This document shows, piece by piece, positions 52,023 to 60,800 of a DNA stretch of 64,000 nucleotides. The stretch comes from Ignavibacteriales bacterium. GTDB taxonomy: Bacteria > Bacteroidota > Ignavibacteria > Ignavibacteriales > Ignavibacteriaceae. Positions within the stretch are counted from its first letter, which is position 1, and the number at the start of each line of letters is the position of its first letter. The notes below the pieces were generated by a model, which ran no database searches, was not told the DNA's origin, and saw nothing but the letters and a program-made list of their open reading frames with translations. The position numbers and the translations under genes are program-made. The stretch lies in contig CP065001.1 in NCBI GenBank assembly GCA_016700155.1, forward strand, positions 2,232,001 to 2,296,000, written 5' to 3'.

Positions 52023-52112
52023 AAAGCTCCTTAATGATTTAAAACAAAATAAAGAATTTTAATCCCTTTTAATTATTTTTGTTCAAACAGATTCAAAATT
52101 TATTGGTGATGT

Positions 52113-53612
52113 ATGATAAAACCCCGACTTTCCTTCTGGCAAATCTGGAATATGAGTTTCGGATTTCTTGGCATTCAATTCGGATTCGCTCTTCAAAATG
52201 CAAATGTAAGCAGAATTTTTGAAACACTTGGCGCAAGTATAGATGCTATTCCGCTACTATGGATGGCGGCTCCAGTTACAGGCTTGGTCATTCAGCCGAT
52301 CATCGGTCATATGAGTGATAAAACCTGGAACAGGTTGGGAAGACGACGTCCATATTTTCTAGCTGGAGCATTATTAGCCTCAACTGCAATTATCTTTATG
52401 CCTAACTCGCCAACATTATGGGTTGCGGCAGGAATGCTATGGATAATGGATGCATCGATAAATATTTCGATGGAACCTTTCCGCGCTTTTGTCGGCGATA
52501 TGCTTCCTTCCGAACAGCGGACAATCGGGTTTTCAATGCAGAGTTTCTTTATTGGTATTGGTGCTATTATCGCTTCAGCACTTCCTTATATGATGACGAA
52601 CTGGTTTGGAATTTCTAATACTGCGAATCCGGGGCAAATTCCTGATTCAGTCAAATTTTCATTTTACATTGGCGGTGCTGTATTTCTTTTAGCTGTGCTC
52701 TATACTGTCTTCTCAACTAAAGAATATTCACCTGAAGAATTGAAAAAGTATTCGGAAGCAGAAAACAAATCCTCAAACACACATTCCGATTCTAAAAATA
52801 TACCTGGTTCATCTTTTATTAGTAAAGGAATTATCTGGTTGTTGGCAGGACTTATTGTCTCAGCAATCTTATACTTCGTTTTAAATGAAAGTGATTACGG
52901 TCTTTATGTATTATTTGTTGGAGCAGTTATTTTCGGACTGCTTCAAATAGCAGCAGGTGTTTTCACAAATCAAAATAAAACTTCCGGTGGATTTGTTTCT
53001 GTTCTTAATGATCTTTATAACATGCCAAAGACTATGAAGCAGCTTGCTGTTGTTCAGTTCTTTTCATGGTTTGCTTTGTTTGCGATGTGGATATATACGA
53101 CTCCTGCAGTAACACATCATATTTATGGTGCAACTGATCCATCGTCTGAACTTTATAACAAAGGTGCGGATTGGGTTGGAGTGCTTATGTCTGTTTATAA
53201 TGGTTTTGCTGCTATTATGGCATTCGTTCTTGTATGGCTTGCAAAGAAAACCAACAGAAAAACTGTACACATGATATCTTTGATTGTTGGTGGAATTGCA
53301 TTTGCTTCTTTCTATGTCATCAAAGATCCAAATCTTCTTTTAGTATCAGAACTAGGAATAGGTTTGGCGTGGGCTTCAATACTTGCTATGCCTTATGCTA
53401 TACTAGCTGGTTCATTGCCTGCTGAAAAGATGGGAGTCTATATGGGAATTTTTAATTTCTTCATTGTTATTCCCCAGATAACAGCAGCGGCAATCCTCGG
53501 ATTTTTTGTTAAAGAAATTTTTGCAGGCGAAGCAATTTATGCATTACTGCTCGGTGGTGCTTCAATGGTAGTTGCCGGTTTAATGGTAATGATTGTTGAG
53601 GATAAGGATTAG
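52113..53612 (+). CDS. SLC45-like MFS sugar transporter
   Basis: A 499-residue, 12-helix major facilitator of the SLC45 / GPH-related group, whose bacterial members import maltose, sucrose or related sugars with protons. Typical features are LSFWQIWNMSFGFLGIQFGF at the N-terminus, the loop 2-3 motif GHMSDKTWNRLGRRRPYFLAG, MEPFRAFVGDMLPSEQRTIG, and in the second half LAKKTNRKTVHMISLIVGG and AMPYAILAGSLPAEKMGVYMG. A soluble insertion (about 210-245) separates the two halves. A GGTGAT ribosome binding site precedes the ATG. It neighbours the two-gene sugar ABC importer, which supports a sugar substrate. Confidence 0.88.
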   Translation: MIKPRLSFWQIWNMSFGFLGIQFGFALQNANVSRIFETLGASIDAIPLLWMAAPVTGLVIQPIIGHMSDKTWNRLGRRRPYFLAGALLASTAIIFMPNSPTLWVAAGMLWIMDASINISMEPFRAFVGDMLPSEQRTIGFSMQSFFIGIGAIIASALPYMMTNWFGISNTANPGQIPDSVKFSFYIGGAVFLLAVLYTVFSTKEYSPEELKKYSEAENKSSNTHSDSKNIPGSSFISKGIIWLLAGLIVSAILYFVLNESDYGLYVLFVGAVIFGLLQIAAGVFTNQNKTSGGFVSVLNDLYNMPKTMKQLAVVQFFSWFALFAMWIYTTPAVTHHIYGATDPSSELYNKGADWVGVLMSVYNGFAAIMAFVLVWLAKKTNRKTVHMISLIVGGIAFASFYVIKDPNLLLVSELGIGLAWASILAMPYAILAGSLPAEKMGVYMGIFNFFIVIPQITAAAILGFFVKEIFAGEAIYALLLGGASMVVAGLMVMIVEDKD

Positions 53613-53618
53613 GAAAGA

Positions 53619-54017
53619 TTAAATCCAATTTTCGCAAATTAACTCAGGAATTCTTGTAAACTCCTTTGTATTATTTGTGACAAGAATAAGATTATTTCTT
53701 TTAGCAATTGATGCAATTAATAAATCCATTGCACCAACCAGTTTTCCTTTTTCTTCGAGTTGGGTTCTGATCTTACCATACTCTAAAGCATCTTCTAAAC
53801 AGAAATCCAATACTTCAAGAGGCTGTAAAAATTCCTGCAATGCTATCATATTCTCATTTTGTCTGGAACTCTTGTAAACCCCATAGTAAAGTTCAGAAAC
53901 AGTTATTGAAGATATGGCAACGCTACCTGGCTTCAACCTCCGGAATTTTTCAATGACTTTTGATGGATTTTTTTTGATAATGTAAATACAAATATTTGTG
54001 TCTAATAAGTACTTCAT
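53619..54017 (-). CDS. vapC: VapC-type PIN-domain toxin
   Basis: A 132-residue PIN-domain ribonuclease of the VapC family. Acidic active-site residues: Asp at MKYLLDTNICIY, Glu in SSITVSELYYGV, Asp in KLVGAMDLLIAS and Asn/Asp-rich LVTNNTKEFTRI at the end. VapC toxins cut tRNA or rRNA when not held by the antitoxin. The ATG at 54017 overlaps the antitoxin stop (ATGA), the standard coupled order; a TTG codon just upstream is the alternative. It ends 7 bases from the MFS gene on the opposite strand. Confidence 0.92.
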   Translation of the reverse strand: MKYLLDTNICIYIIKKNPSKVIEKFRRLKPGSVAISSITVSELYYGVYKSSRQNENMIALQEFLQPLEVLDFCLEDALEYGKIRTQLEEKGKLVGAMDLLIASIAKRNNLILVTNNTKEFTRIPELICENWI

Positions 54018-54247
54018 CAAAACAAGTCTTCCCTTTCGTCCAAAAGTGGTTGTTCGCGTTCACTCATAAAATCATCAGAAAATTTGCTAAGACTTTCAAA
54101 AAGCGAAGACCATTTTTCTTTTTTGGGAAGAATAACTATCGCGTCACCAACTTTGGTAATGTATGCTTCTTTACCTTTCAGTTTAAATTTTTTTGGAATT
54201 CTGACCGCCTGACTATTGCCGCTATCGAATAACTTTGCTGTTTCCAT
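54017..54247 (-). CDS. vapB: VapB-type antitoxin (SpoVT/AbrB fold)
   Basis: A 76-residue antitoxin with an N-terminal swapped-hairpin DNA-binding fold (METAKLFDSGNSQAVRIPKK, then EAYITKVGDAIVILPKKEKW) and a charged C-terminal tail that would bind VapC. The open frame extends to 54295, but ATG at 54247 has TAGGAGT 8 bases upstream and starts at the fold boundary. It precedes vapC with a 3-base overlap, as expected for an autoregulated pair. The pair is inserted between two sugar-transport loci and is probably acquired. Confidence 0.9.
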   Translation of the reverse strand: METAKLFDSGNSQAVRIPKKFKLKGKEAYITKVGDAIVILPKKEKWSSLFESLSKFSDDFMSEREQPLLDEREDLF

Positions 54248-54322
54248 ATTAACTCCTATTTGTATATACTTAAAATATATACACAAAAATTGCAAAACAA
54301 ATTCAATTTATTTGTGAGATTT

Positions 54323-55189
54323 CTACCCCTTCACACTTCCAAGTGTTAATCCCGATACAAGCCATTTACTAAGAATGATAAACAATGCAACAACGGGGAT
54401 GCTTACCACAAGCGCTGCGGCAGCATATAATCCCCATTCCGTTGTTAGGTTTGATTGAAATGATTTTAATCCAAGCGGAAGAGTATATAATTCAGTGTCC
54501 TGTAGAACCTGCGCAGCCACAATATATTCAGACCAGGCTGTCATAAATGAAAACAAAGCGGTGATTACCAAAGCCGGTGCAGCAAGCGGGAAAATTATTT
54601 TATAAAATGCCTGCCATTTATTGCATCCATCGATCCTTGCCGATTCTTCAAGACTGAATGGAATGGTATCGTAATATCCTTTCATCTGCCAGATACAAAA
54701 CGGTAGTGCGGTCGCAGAATAAACTATGATGATTCCAAGATAGCTGTTCAAAAGTTCAAGTTTAATAAGCATAATATACATTGGAAGAAGAAGCATAGTA
54801 GCCGGGAACATTTGTGTTGTCAGAATACCAACCATACTAACCTGCTTACCAATAAATTTAAATCTTGATAAAGCATAACCGGCAGTTGAAGCAAGTGCGA
54901 CTCCAGTTAATGTTACAATACCTGACACAATTGTGGAATTCCAAACCCATAACAGGAATGGTCGATTAGTAAAGAGTTCAATGTATTGTCTGAAAGTTGC
55001 GTTGTCGGGAATAATATCAAGATTGGTTGAGAGTAATTTATCATCCGGACGTATTGAAATCGTAAACACATTTATAATCGGATACAGTGCAATCAAAGTA
55101 AAAACGATAAGGAACAAGTATGTGAGTATATCAACTAAAAGATTTTTTTTCTTCATCCTACTCTTATTCTTTAACTTATTCTTATTCAT
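54323..55189 (-). CDS. Sugar ABC transporter permease, MalG type
   Basis: A 288-residue inner-membrane permease of the CUT1 carbohydrate importer class. Six helices; after the first, TISIRPDDKLLSTNLDIIP resembles the MalG first periplasmic loop. The ATPase-contact EAA loop is SLEESARIDGCNKWQAFYKI followed by IFPLAAP. The C-terminus ends GLTLGSVKG as in MalG proteins. The first ATG (55189) has GGAAGAAG upstream; a second ATG at 55156 with AGTAGG is an alternative start. The gene follows the fused binding-protein/permease gene by 18 bases and completes the permease pair. Confidence 0.92.
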   Translation of the reverse strand: MNKNKLKNKSRMKKKNLLVDILTYLFLIVFTLIALYPIINVFTISIRPDDKLLSTNLDIIPDNATFRQYIELFTNRPFLLWVWNSTIVSGIVTLTGVALASTAGYALSRFKFIGKQVSMVGILTTQMFPATMLLLPMYIMLIKLELLNSYLGIIIVYSATALPFCIWQMKGYYDTIPFSLEESARIDGCNKWQAFYKIIFPLAAPALVITALFSFMTAWSEYIVAAQVLQDTELYTLPLGLKSFQSNLTTEWGLYAAAALVVSIPVVALFIILSKWLVSGLTLGSVKG

Positions 55190-55207
55190 ACTTCTTCCGG
55201 TTTAGAA

Positions 55208-57421
55208 TTAATAAACTGATTCTGTTGCTTTAGTCTTTTTCAGGAATGTTAGACCGAAGACAAGCAAAATCAAAAATATAATAACGCTGAACGCAGCGGC
55301 ATATCCATATCGGTATAAATTAAATGCCGCCTTGTAAACAAACGAAACTAAAATATGAGTCTTATCAGAAGGTTCACCAGCATTACTGACAAGCCATACG
55401 ACATTTAGATTGTTGAACGTCCATATAACACCAAGTGTAATTGCCGGGATCATTACAGGTTTAATTAATGGAATTGTAATTGTCTTCAGTTTATGATACC
55501 ACCTTGCACCATCAAGATCAGCGGCTTCATATAATTCCTGTGGAATACTTTGTAAAGCGCCAAGCGCAATTATCATCATAAAAGGAAATCCAAGCCAGAT
55601 GTTCGTTATGATGACTGCTGAAAATGCTTCGACTGGAGATTTAAGCCATTCTACCGGAGACATTGACAGGTACTTAACAAGAATTAAATTGATAGCGCCG
55701 TATTCATAGTTAAACATTCCCCGCCAGGTTAAAGCCACAATATATTGCGGGACAGCCCACGGTAAGATCAGCAACGTTCTGAAAATCGGAGTACCGGGTA
55801 AATTCCTATTTAGTAGTAACGCCAATGTTACTCCTAACATTACATGGAAAATCATATTTGCCGATGTCCAGATTATCGTCTTCAAAAAGATCGAATAAAA
55901 CTCCGGCTCAGAGAAAACTTTTATGTACTGATCAAATCCTATTAAGCTCCAGTCATTGATATGAGCAAGACTCATATTTGAAAATGATAAAACTATGTTG
56001 TAAAAGAACGGATAAAAAATAACTGCAAGCATTATTAAAATTGCCGGCAGAGCCAGGTAGTATGCGAATGAATCCCGCTTTAAATTCTTGAAGAAATCAA
56101 CAATCGATCTTCTCATAAGAAATAATACGACGACAATAATTACCACTGCTATCAACTGAAGTATTAATCCAAAGGTTGGATTTACAACATCCTCTCTCAA
56201 CTCTTTAATTTTTGTAATAGCAGATTTTTGCATATCTGCTGCAGCTTTTTCCGGTGATACTGCACCTCCTAACACTGCCTGATATGAAGGACGCATCGCA
56301 TCCCAGATAGCACGCATCTCAGTTACTATCGGCAGCGGAATTCCAAGTTCTATCTGCTTCATTGAGTTAAGCAGTATATCATCATTAGTAAGTCTCGGAT
56401 CATCATAAAGAATTTTTTGACTTGGAAATGTTTTTACCTCAAGTGCCGTCTCAAGCTGCTTTTCAGGACTCATCAAATAGAAAAGAAGTGATTTAACTTT
56501 TTCAAGTTTTACTTCATCAACATTTTTATTGATTGAATAACCTTTGGGCGCAACCATAGGTGTGGCGTACTTCCCTGTTTCTGTCATTAAGGGAAGTATG
56601 GAAATTCCATAATCAATTCCTGCGTTGCCGTAACTTGACCATGACCAATCACCATTGATCATCATTCCGGCTTTGCCTTCTTTGAAAAGAACATCTGCTA
56701 TATCATAGTCAGCTTCGTTGGGAATTATTTTGTACTTATCCCTTAACGCTGAAATGAAATTCAATCCTTTAATCATTGCAGGCGTATTGAGTGTAGGCTG
56801 ATTTAAGCTATCAAGTACCCAACCGCCATATCCTGTCAGAAATGGAATGAAGAAATATGGTTCAGTATAATTCCACACTAATCCATATTGATCTGTTCTT
56901 CCGTCACCGTCAAAATCTTTTGTAACACGTTGACCAATTTCAATTAATTCCTTATCGGTTTTGGGAGGAACGGGAACAAGTTTTTTATTATAGACGAGAG
57001 TCAGATGATTACCAAGTTTGTCTGCAAGCTGCCACAGTTTTCCGTTGGAGTATATTAATGCATTTGGATTGAATGATTCGATATACTCCTGTGTAAAAAT
57101 CGTATCAAGAGGTTTAATGATTTCCATTTCAGCAAAAGGACCAACCTGGTCAGATGGACCGTAAATGAGATCCGGTCCTTGCCCGCCGATGGCAGCAACA
57201 ATATAGCCTGAACGCATCTCTTCTGTTTCTTTATAAAGCTGGATTACTCTTATGCCGGGATTAAGTTTGGTATACTCATCAATCTGCCTTTGAAGAATAT
57301 TCTTTTCCTCGGGGCGCATATTGTGCCAGATAACTATTTCATTTTCTTTTACCTGGTTTGTGCAAGAAGGTAAGACTATTAGGAAGATGGTAATTGAGAA
57401 CAGAAATATTTTATTCTTCAT
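55208..57421 (-). CDS. Fused sugar-binding lipoprotein and MalF-type permease
   Basis: A 737-residue chimera of two ABC importer subunits. Residues 1-20 are a lipoprotein signal (LPSC, Cys20). Residues about 25-410 are a family 1 extracellular solute-binding protein of the maltose type: ENEIVIWHNMRPEEKN, GPDLIYGPSDQVGPFAE, KLWQLADKLGNHLTLVYNK, EGKAGMMINGDWSW and PMVAPKGYSINKN. A helix follows at 416-436, then a MalF-type permease (about 450-735) with ILPWAVPQYIVALTWRGMFN and the EAA loop QELYEAADLDGARWYHKLKT. In most bacteria these are separate proteins. The reading frame is continuous and the domain junction is clean, so this is a true fusion. No ATPase gene is adjacent. The sugar is unknown. 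Confidence 0.93.
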   Translation of the reverse strand: MKNKIFLFSITIFLIVLPSCTNQVKENEIVIWHNMRPEEKNILQRQIDEYTKLNPGIRVIQLYKETEEMRSGYIVAAIGGQGPDLIYGPSDQVGPFAEMEIIKPLDTIFTQEYIESFNPNALIYSNGKLWQLADKLGNHLTLVYNKKLVPVPPKTDKELIEIGQRVTKDFDGDGRTDQYGLVWNYTEPYFFIPFLTGYGGWVLDSLNQPTLNTPAMIKGLNFISALRDKYKIIPNEADYDIADVLFKEGKAGMMINGDWSWSSYGNAGIDYGISILPLMTETGKYATPMVAPKGYSINKNVDEVKLEKVKSLLFYLMSPEKQLETALEVKTFPSQKILYDDPRLTNDDILLNSMKQIELGIPLPIVTEMRAIWDAMRPSYQAVLGGAVSPEKAAADMQKSAITKIKELREDVVNPTFGLILQLIAVVIIVVVLFLMRRSIVDFFKNLKRDSFAYYLALPAILIMLAVIFYPFFYNIVLSFSNMSLAHINDWSLIGFDQYIKVFSEPEFYSIFLKTIIWTSANMIFHVMLGVTLALLLNRNLPGTPIFRTLLILPWAVPQYIVALTWRGMFNYEYGAINLILVKYLSMSPVEWLKSPVEAFSAVIITNIWLGFPFMMIIALGALQSIPQELYEAADLDGARWYHKLKTITIPLIKPVMIPAITLGVIWTFNNLNVVWLVSNAGEPSDKTHILVSFVYKAAFNLYRYGYAAAFSVIIFLILLVFGLTFLKKTKATESVY

Positions 57422-57595
57422 TTCATTCTGTACAGCAGGCTGTTGCTAAAATAATTGCTGTTTAAAAATATCGAATGAATACTATAAATGGAAATATTTT
57501 CACTTAAGTTCCTTAAAATTATGTTTATATTGCAACTGTGATTTCTTGATTTTCTTAATCAATAAAAATATTTTTAACCGTGTTATTTGAGAATT

Positions 57596-58054
57596 ATGAC
57601 TGAATCCGTTGAAGAAAAGAATATTGCGGTAAACAGGAAAGCCAGACACGAATATCTTATACTGCAGACTCTTGAAGCCGGAATTGCGCTTACCGGTACA
57701 GAGGTTAAATCTTTACGTGCCGGCAAAGCAAACCTTGTTGATGGTTACGCAACGGTTCAAAATGGTGAAGTTTTTTTGGTAAGTGTGCACATAAGTGAGT
57801 ATACTCAGGGGAATATTAATAACCACGATCCGGTAAGAACCCGCAAACTGCTTCTCAATAAAAGTGAGATCAGAAAACTGATCGGGAAAGTTAAAGAAAA
57901 AGGATTGACGTTAATTCCACTCAGACTTTATTTCAAGAACGGTAAAGTTAAGGTTGAAATTGCTGTTGCTAAAGGAAAAAAGACTTACGATAAACGTCAC
58001 GCAATCGCTAAAAAGGATTTTGAACGTGATCAAGAAAGAAAAATTAAATACTAA
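57596..58054 (+). CDS. smpB: SsrA-binding protein SmpB
   Basis: A 152-residue SmpB, which delivers tmRNA to stalled ribosomes for trans-translation. Diagnostic stretches are [49 protein letters not shown] and the C-terminal [18 protein letters not shown], which becomes a helix in the mRNA path. The frame opens at TTG 57587, but ATG at 57596 is a more probable start ([16 protein letters not shown]). The ssrA gene is not nearby. It begins a plus-strand run smpB-tyrS-pdaD-terC with short gaps. Confidence 0.95.
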   Translation: MTESVEEKNIAVNRKARHEYLILQTLEAGIALTGTEVKSLRAGKANLVDGYATVQNGEVFLVSVHISEYTQGNINNHDPVRTRKLLLNKSEIRKLIGKVKEKGLTLIPLRLYFKNGKVKVEIAVAKGKKTYDKRHAIAKKDFERDQERKIKY

Positions 58055-58071
58055 AGGTGAATGATTATCAG

Positions 58072-59295
58072 ATGAATAAAATTTCTTTCCCGCCTGTTAA
58101 AGAGCAGCTTGATATAATAAGAAGGGGTGCGTTCGAAATAATTCCCGAAGAAGAATTAGAACAAAAACTTACTAAGTCTTACAAAGAAGGAACCCCGTTA
58201 AATATAAAATTAGGCTGTGACCCAAGCCGACCTGACCTTCATATTGGTCATGCAGTTGTTTTAAGAAAACTCGCACAGTTTCAGGAACTCGGTCATCAGG
58301 CAATACTAATTATTGGTGACTTTACCGGAATGATCGGAGATCCTTCCGGAAGAAATGTTACTCGCCCCGCACTTTCTCTTGACGAAACAAGAAAGAACGG
58401 CGAATCATATTTTGAGCAGGCGTCAAAAATACTTCACAAGGAAAAAACAAAAATTGTCTATAACTCAGAATGGCTCGGCAAAATGAGTTTTGAAGATGTA
58501 ATAAAACTCTCTTCAAAATATACAGTAGCCAGAATGTTAGAGCGCGATGATTTTACAAAAAGATTTAAGAGTGGTGAACCAATAAGTGTTCATGAATTTT
58601 TATATCCGCTTGCACAGGCAATGGACTCAGTGGCAATTAAAAGCGATGTTGAACTTGGCGGAACAGATCAGAAATTTAACTTGCTTGTTGGACGTGCTGT
58701 ACAAAGAGAATATGGAATTGAGCCACAGGTTATTCTTACAATGCCTTTGTTGGTTGGAACTGATGGTGTTGAGAAGATGAGCAAATCATACAATAATTAT
58801 GTTGGAATATCAGAATCACCACAGGAAATTTTTGGTAAGACACTTTCAATTCCTGATAATTTAATTTATAATTACTTTGAACTTGCAACGGATATTTCAA
58901 ACCAGGAATTAATTGAAATAAAAACTAAACTTGATGATGCTTCAAATAATCCAAGAGATCTCAAGCGTTATCTTGCAAAAACATTGGTAAGAATTTATCA
59001 CAACTCAGAAGCTGCAATTGAAGCTGAAGCTGAGTTTGACAGGATATTTATCAAAAAAGAAATTCCTGATGATATTCCTGAGATACAAATAGATGAAAAA
59101 GAACTCAACATACTTGACCTGATAATCAAAGTCGGATTTGCACCGTCTAAAGGTGAAGCAAGACGGTTGGTTACTCAGGGTGGTGTTATGATTGATAACA
59201 ATAAAACAGAAGATATTAATTCAACAATCAAATTAGATAAAGAAATAATCCTTAAAGTAGGAAAAAGAAAATTTATCAGAATAAAAAGCAAGTAA
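58072..59295 (+). CDS. tyrS: Tyrosyl-tRNA synthetase
   Basis: A 407-residue class I synthetase attaching tyrosine to tRNA-Tyr. The HIGH motif is in RPDLHIGHAVVLRKLAQF, the KMSKS motif is DGVEKMSKSYNNYVG, and the substrate-binding KYTVARMLERDDFTKRF and PLAQAMDSVAIKSDVELGG are present. The C-terminal S4 RNA-binding domain (about 345-405) contains APSKGEARRLVTQGGVMI. This is the TyrRZ-like form with an early HIGH. The frame opens at GTG 58057, whereas ATG at 58072 with AAGGTGA upstream (spacing 11) is chosen; the GTG alternative would add five residues. It follows smpB by 17 bases. Confidence 0.95.
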   Translation: MNKISFPPVKEQLDIIRRGAFEIIPEEELEQKLTKSYKEGTPLNIKLGCDPSRPDLHIGHAVVLRKLAQFQELGHQAILIIGDFTGMIGDPSGRNVTRPALSLDETRKNGESYFEQASKILHKEKTKIVYNSEWLGKMSFEDVIKLSSKYTVARMLERDDFTKRFKSGEPISVHEFLYPLAQAMDSVAIKSDVELGGTDQKFNLLVGRAVQREYGIEPQVILTMPLLVGTDGVEKMSKSYNNYVGISESPQEIFGKTLSIPDNLIYNYFELATDISNQELIEIKTKLDDASNNPRDLKRYLAKTLVRIYHNSEAAIEAEAEFDRIFIKKEIPDDIPEIQIDEKELNILDLIIKVGFAPSKGEARRLVTQGGVMIDNNKTEDINSTIKLDKEIILKVGKRKFIRIKSK

Positions 59296-59313
59296 TAGAA
59301 AGGAGATGATAAG

Positions 59314-59859
59314 TTGTATGTACCAACAAAAATATTTTTCACAAAGGGTGTCGGAAGGCACAAAGAATATCTAACATCATTCGAGCTGGCGCTTCGCAGT
59401 GCTAATATCGAGATATGTAATCTTGTTACAGTAAGCAGTATTTTTCCGACAAACTGTAAAAGAATTACCAAAGAAGAAGGATTAAAACTTCTTCAGCCGG
59501 GACAGATTACATTTTCTGTCATGGCAAGAAATTCCACCAATGAACCGAACCGCCTTGTAGCCGCTTCAATTGGGGTTGCACTACCCGCTGACAATAATGC
59601 GTATGGTTATTTGTCGGAGCATCACCCGTTCGGTCAAACTGAAAAAGTTGCTGGCGATTATGCTGAAGACCTTGCCGCAACAATGCTCGCCACTACATTG
59701 GGTGTAGAATTTAATCCTGATATAGACTGGAGCGAAAGGGAAAATATTTATAAAATGTCCGGAAAAATTGTTCGTTCATTTAACGTAACCCAAAGCGCTG
59801 AAGGTGATAAAACCGGAATGTGGACAACTGTTCTTGCCGCGGGGATACTACTCCCTTAG
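59314..59859 (+). CDS. pdaD: Pyruvoyl-dependent arginine decarboxylase
   Basis: A 181-residue arginine decarboxylase of the pyruvoyl class, which makes agmatine from arginine for polyamine synthesis. The proenzyme cuts itself between two serines to make the pyruvoyl group: here VSSIFPTN with Ser41-Ser42, matching the Ser52-Ser53 site of the Methanocaldococcus enzyme. Other signatures are [19 protein letters not shown] and [15 protein letters not shown]. The start is TTG at 59314, strongly supported by AGGAG 8 bases upstream; no in-frame ATG occurs before the catalytic region. It follows tyrS by 18 bases and precedes a TerC-family gene by 2 bases. Confidence 0.93.
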   Translation: MYVPTKIFFTKGVGRHKEYLTSFELALRSANIEICNLVTVSSIFPTNCKRITKEEGLKLLQPGQITFSVMARNSTNEPNRLVAASIGVALPADNNAYGYLSEHHPFGQTEKVAGDYAEDLAATMLATTLGVEFNPDIDWSERENIYKMSGKIVRSFNVTQSAEGDKTGMWTTVLAAGILLP

Positions 59860-59861
59860 TT

Positions 59862-60800
59862 ATGCTTGACTTTTTATTGAACGAATTCGCATTCTGGATA
59901 ATATTTGGCGTCATCGTTTCAATACTCTTTTTTGTTGACCTGTACGTTACAGATCACCGAAGAGGTACTATAACATTAAAAGCCAGTCTTATGTGGAGCG
60001 GTGTATGGATACTTACCGCTCTGCTTTTTAATCTTTTCATTTATCTTCATCTCGAAGATGGTCACACTAAAGGCATTGAATTCCTTACAGGTTACCTAAT
60101 TGAAAAATCCCTGTCAGTAGATAATCTGTTCGTCTTCCTGATGATCTTTAATGTTATGGGTGTTCCACCGGAAAGCCAGCCGCATGTACTTAAATGGGGA
60201 ATTATCGGTGCAATTGTCTTCCGAGTGATCTTTGTTTTTGCCGGTGTTGGTCTGTTGAATTTGTTTCATCCTATCATTTATATATTCGGTATTGTACTTC
60301 TGTATGCCGCATATAAAATGGCTTTTGGCGGTGAACACAAAATTGATCCGGACAAAAGTATGCTCGTAAAATTTATTACCCGTTATTTTAATTTTACTCC
60401 CACATATCACGGCAGGAAATTTTTTATTCGTAAAGAAGGAAAGCGATTTGCAACTTCCCTTTTTCTGACCCTGATTCTGATAGAATCATCAGACATAGTT
60501 TTTGCAGTCGATTCAATTCCCGCTGTGATTGCGATAACAACTGATACATTCATAATAATCTCATCAAACATTTTTGCGATACTTGGATTAAGAGCTTTGT
60601 ATTTTGCACTAGCAGGAATTGTTGATTTGTTTATTTATCTGAAGTATGGGGTCGCATTAATTCTGTTTTACGTCGGGATAAAAATGTTAATATCCGAAGT
60701 TTATAAGATCCCGACAGAGATATCGCTTACCATAATAATTGGAGTGTTAACACTATCAGTTATACTCTCACTTCTTATTAAGAAAAAACCTGCTCGTTAA
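59862..60800 (+). CDS. TerC family protein, Alx-type
   Basis: A 312-residue membrane protein of the Alx/TerC branch, with about nine helices. The paired acidic motifs are LIEKSLSVDNLFVFLMIFNV in the first third and LILIESSDIVFAVDSIPAVI in the second; SDIVFAVDS is the Alx signature. E. coli Alx is implicated in manganese export. The frame opens inside pdaD at 59820, but ATG at 59862 starts at the first helix (MLDFLLNEFAFWI) and lies 2 bases after the pdaD stop. The second TerC-type gene is at 28.2 kb. It converges with the sodium symporter gene, overlapping by 33 bases. Confidence 0.92.
   Translation: MLDFLLNEFAFWIIFGVIVSILFFVDLYVTDHRRGTITLKASLMWSGVWILTALLFNLFIYLHLEDGHTKGIEFLTGYLIEKSLSVDNLFVFLMIFNVMGVPPESQPHVLKWGIIGAIVFRVIFVFAGVGLLNLFHPIIYIFGIVLLYAAYKMAFGGEHKIDPDKSMLVKFITRYFNFTPTYHGRKFFIRKEGKRFATSLFLTLILIESSDIVFAVDSIPAVIAITTDTFIIISSNIFAILGLRALYFALAGIVDLFIYLKYGVALILFYVGIKMLISEVYKIPTEISLTIIIGVLTLSVILSLLIKKKPAR

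Noticed and set aside
57422..57595. tmRNA gene next to smpB
   Set aside because: No tRNA-like ends or tag frame were found in the 174-base gap.
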